From Candidatus Pacearchaeota archaeon (GTDB lineage Archaea; Nanobdellota; Nanobdellia; UBA10117; JABICX01): a DNA stretch of 29,442 bases. A program made the translations under genes and the position numbers. The stretch lies in the NCBI GenBank assembly GCA_017609995.1, contig JAFCCX010000002.1, forward strand, positions 1 through 29,442. The letters run 5' to 3'. The notes under the pieces were generated by a model. It made no database searches, was not told the origin of the DNA, and was given only the letters and a program-made list of their open reading frames with translations. Positions 29,399 through 29,442 of this stretch are shown in pieces; positions within the stretch are counted from its first letter, which is position 1; every line of letters starts with the position of its first letter.

Positions 29399-29442
29399 TC
29401 TTTAATTACTAATTTCTTTTTAGTTTTCTTTTTCCAATACCA
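29395..29442 (-). CDS. C-terminal end of an upstream gene (partial)
   Basis: The minus strand gives WYWKKKTKKKLVIKE then TGA, overlapping the permease ATG (ATGA). The basic end (KKKTKKK) after aromatic residues would suit a membrane-bound or surface protein's cytosolic tail. It could be the partner of the permease, but the piece is too short to name. Confidence 0.5.
   Translation of the reverse strand, partial: WYWKKKTKKKLVIKE

Noticed and set aside
1..29442. CRISPR array, transposon or prophage
   Set aside because: No regularly spaced direct repeats of 25-40 bp, no transposase, integrase or phage structural genes, and no long terminal inverted repeats were seen by eye.

Overview
The window is A+T-rich archaeal DNA. 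Single-copy archaeal markers are present: PCNA, TFS, RNA polymerase subunit L, ribosomal protein L10e, RNase P Rpp21, Pth2, Dph2, Dph6, an S26B signal peptidase and the chromatin protein MC1. Many promoters have a TATA-like box 22-30 bp before the start codon. Together with compact gene spacing, many tiny membrane proteins, N-termini of the MNKKG/MKKG type and a solitary 5S rRNA, this suggests a DPANN archaeon, perhaps near Woesearchaeota/Pacearchaeota. The lineage is an inference from gene style; no phylogeny could be run.

Layout. Positions 1-6906 (+) hold a tightly packed series of small membrane-anchored proteins, most beginning with MKK/MNKK followed by one hydrophobic helix. One (4304-5125) has a pilin-type Glu at +5 after a possible prepilin cleavage site. 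The series looks like a type IV pilin-like or surface-assembly locus of unknown function. Its largest gene appears broken by one frameshift near 1803. Positions 6898-10502 carry a small antiparallel gene, a DUF4013 membrane protein and an 876-residue protein with propeller-like repeats and a C-terminal membrane anchor. Positions 10505-12894 hold L10e, a small membrane protein and a degenerate PEP-synthase-like protein.

Positions 12929-14265 contain the most striking feature. The diphthamide enzyme Dph2 is encoded as two separate genes, cut between domain 1 and domain 2, with an unrelated small membrane-protein gene and two extra promoters between them. All three cluster cysteines survive across the two halves (C59 in the first; C81 and C204 in the second). 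Dph6, the last enzyme of the pathway, is at 26845.

Positions 14361-16573 hold rpoL, a small membrane protein, and a signal peptidase / RNase P Rpp21 / PLD-family / DUF167 operon. Positions 16575-20787 (-) are an information-processing stretch: a catalytic-core-only threonyl-tRNA synthetase with two downstream genes, MC1, PCNA, an OB-fold protein and TFS. Positions 20894-24372 hold an Lrp-type regulator with a likely self-operator, unknown proteins, 5S rRNA (-), a PAC2-family protein and an overlapping pair of helical proteins.

Positions 24476-29442 hold a PIG-L deacetylase / GT4 glycosyltransferase / tRNA-Arg(CCT) unit, tRNA-Gly(TCC), dph6 with a downstream unknown gene, and on the minus strand pth2 behind a MacB/FtsX-type permease. 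No CRISPR array, transposase, integrase or prophage was seen. There is no stretch over 300 bases without a gene.
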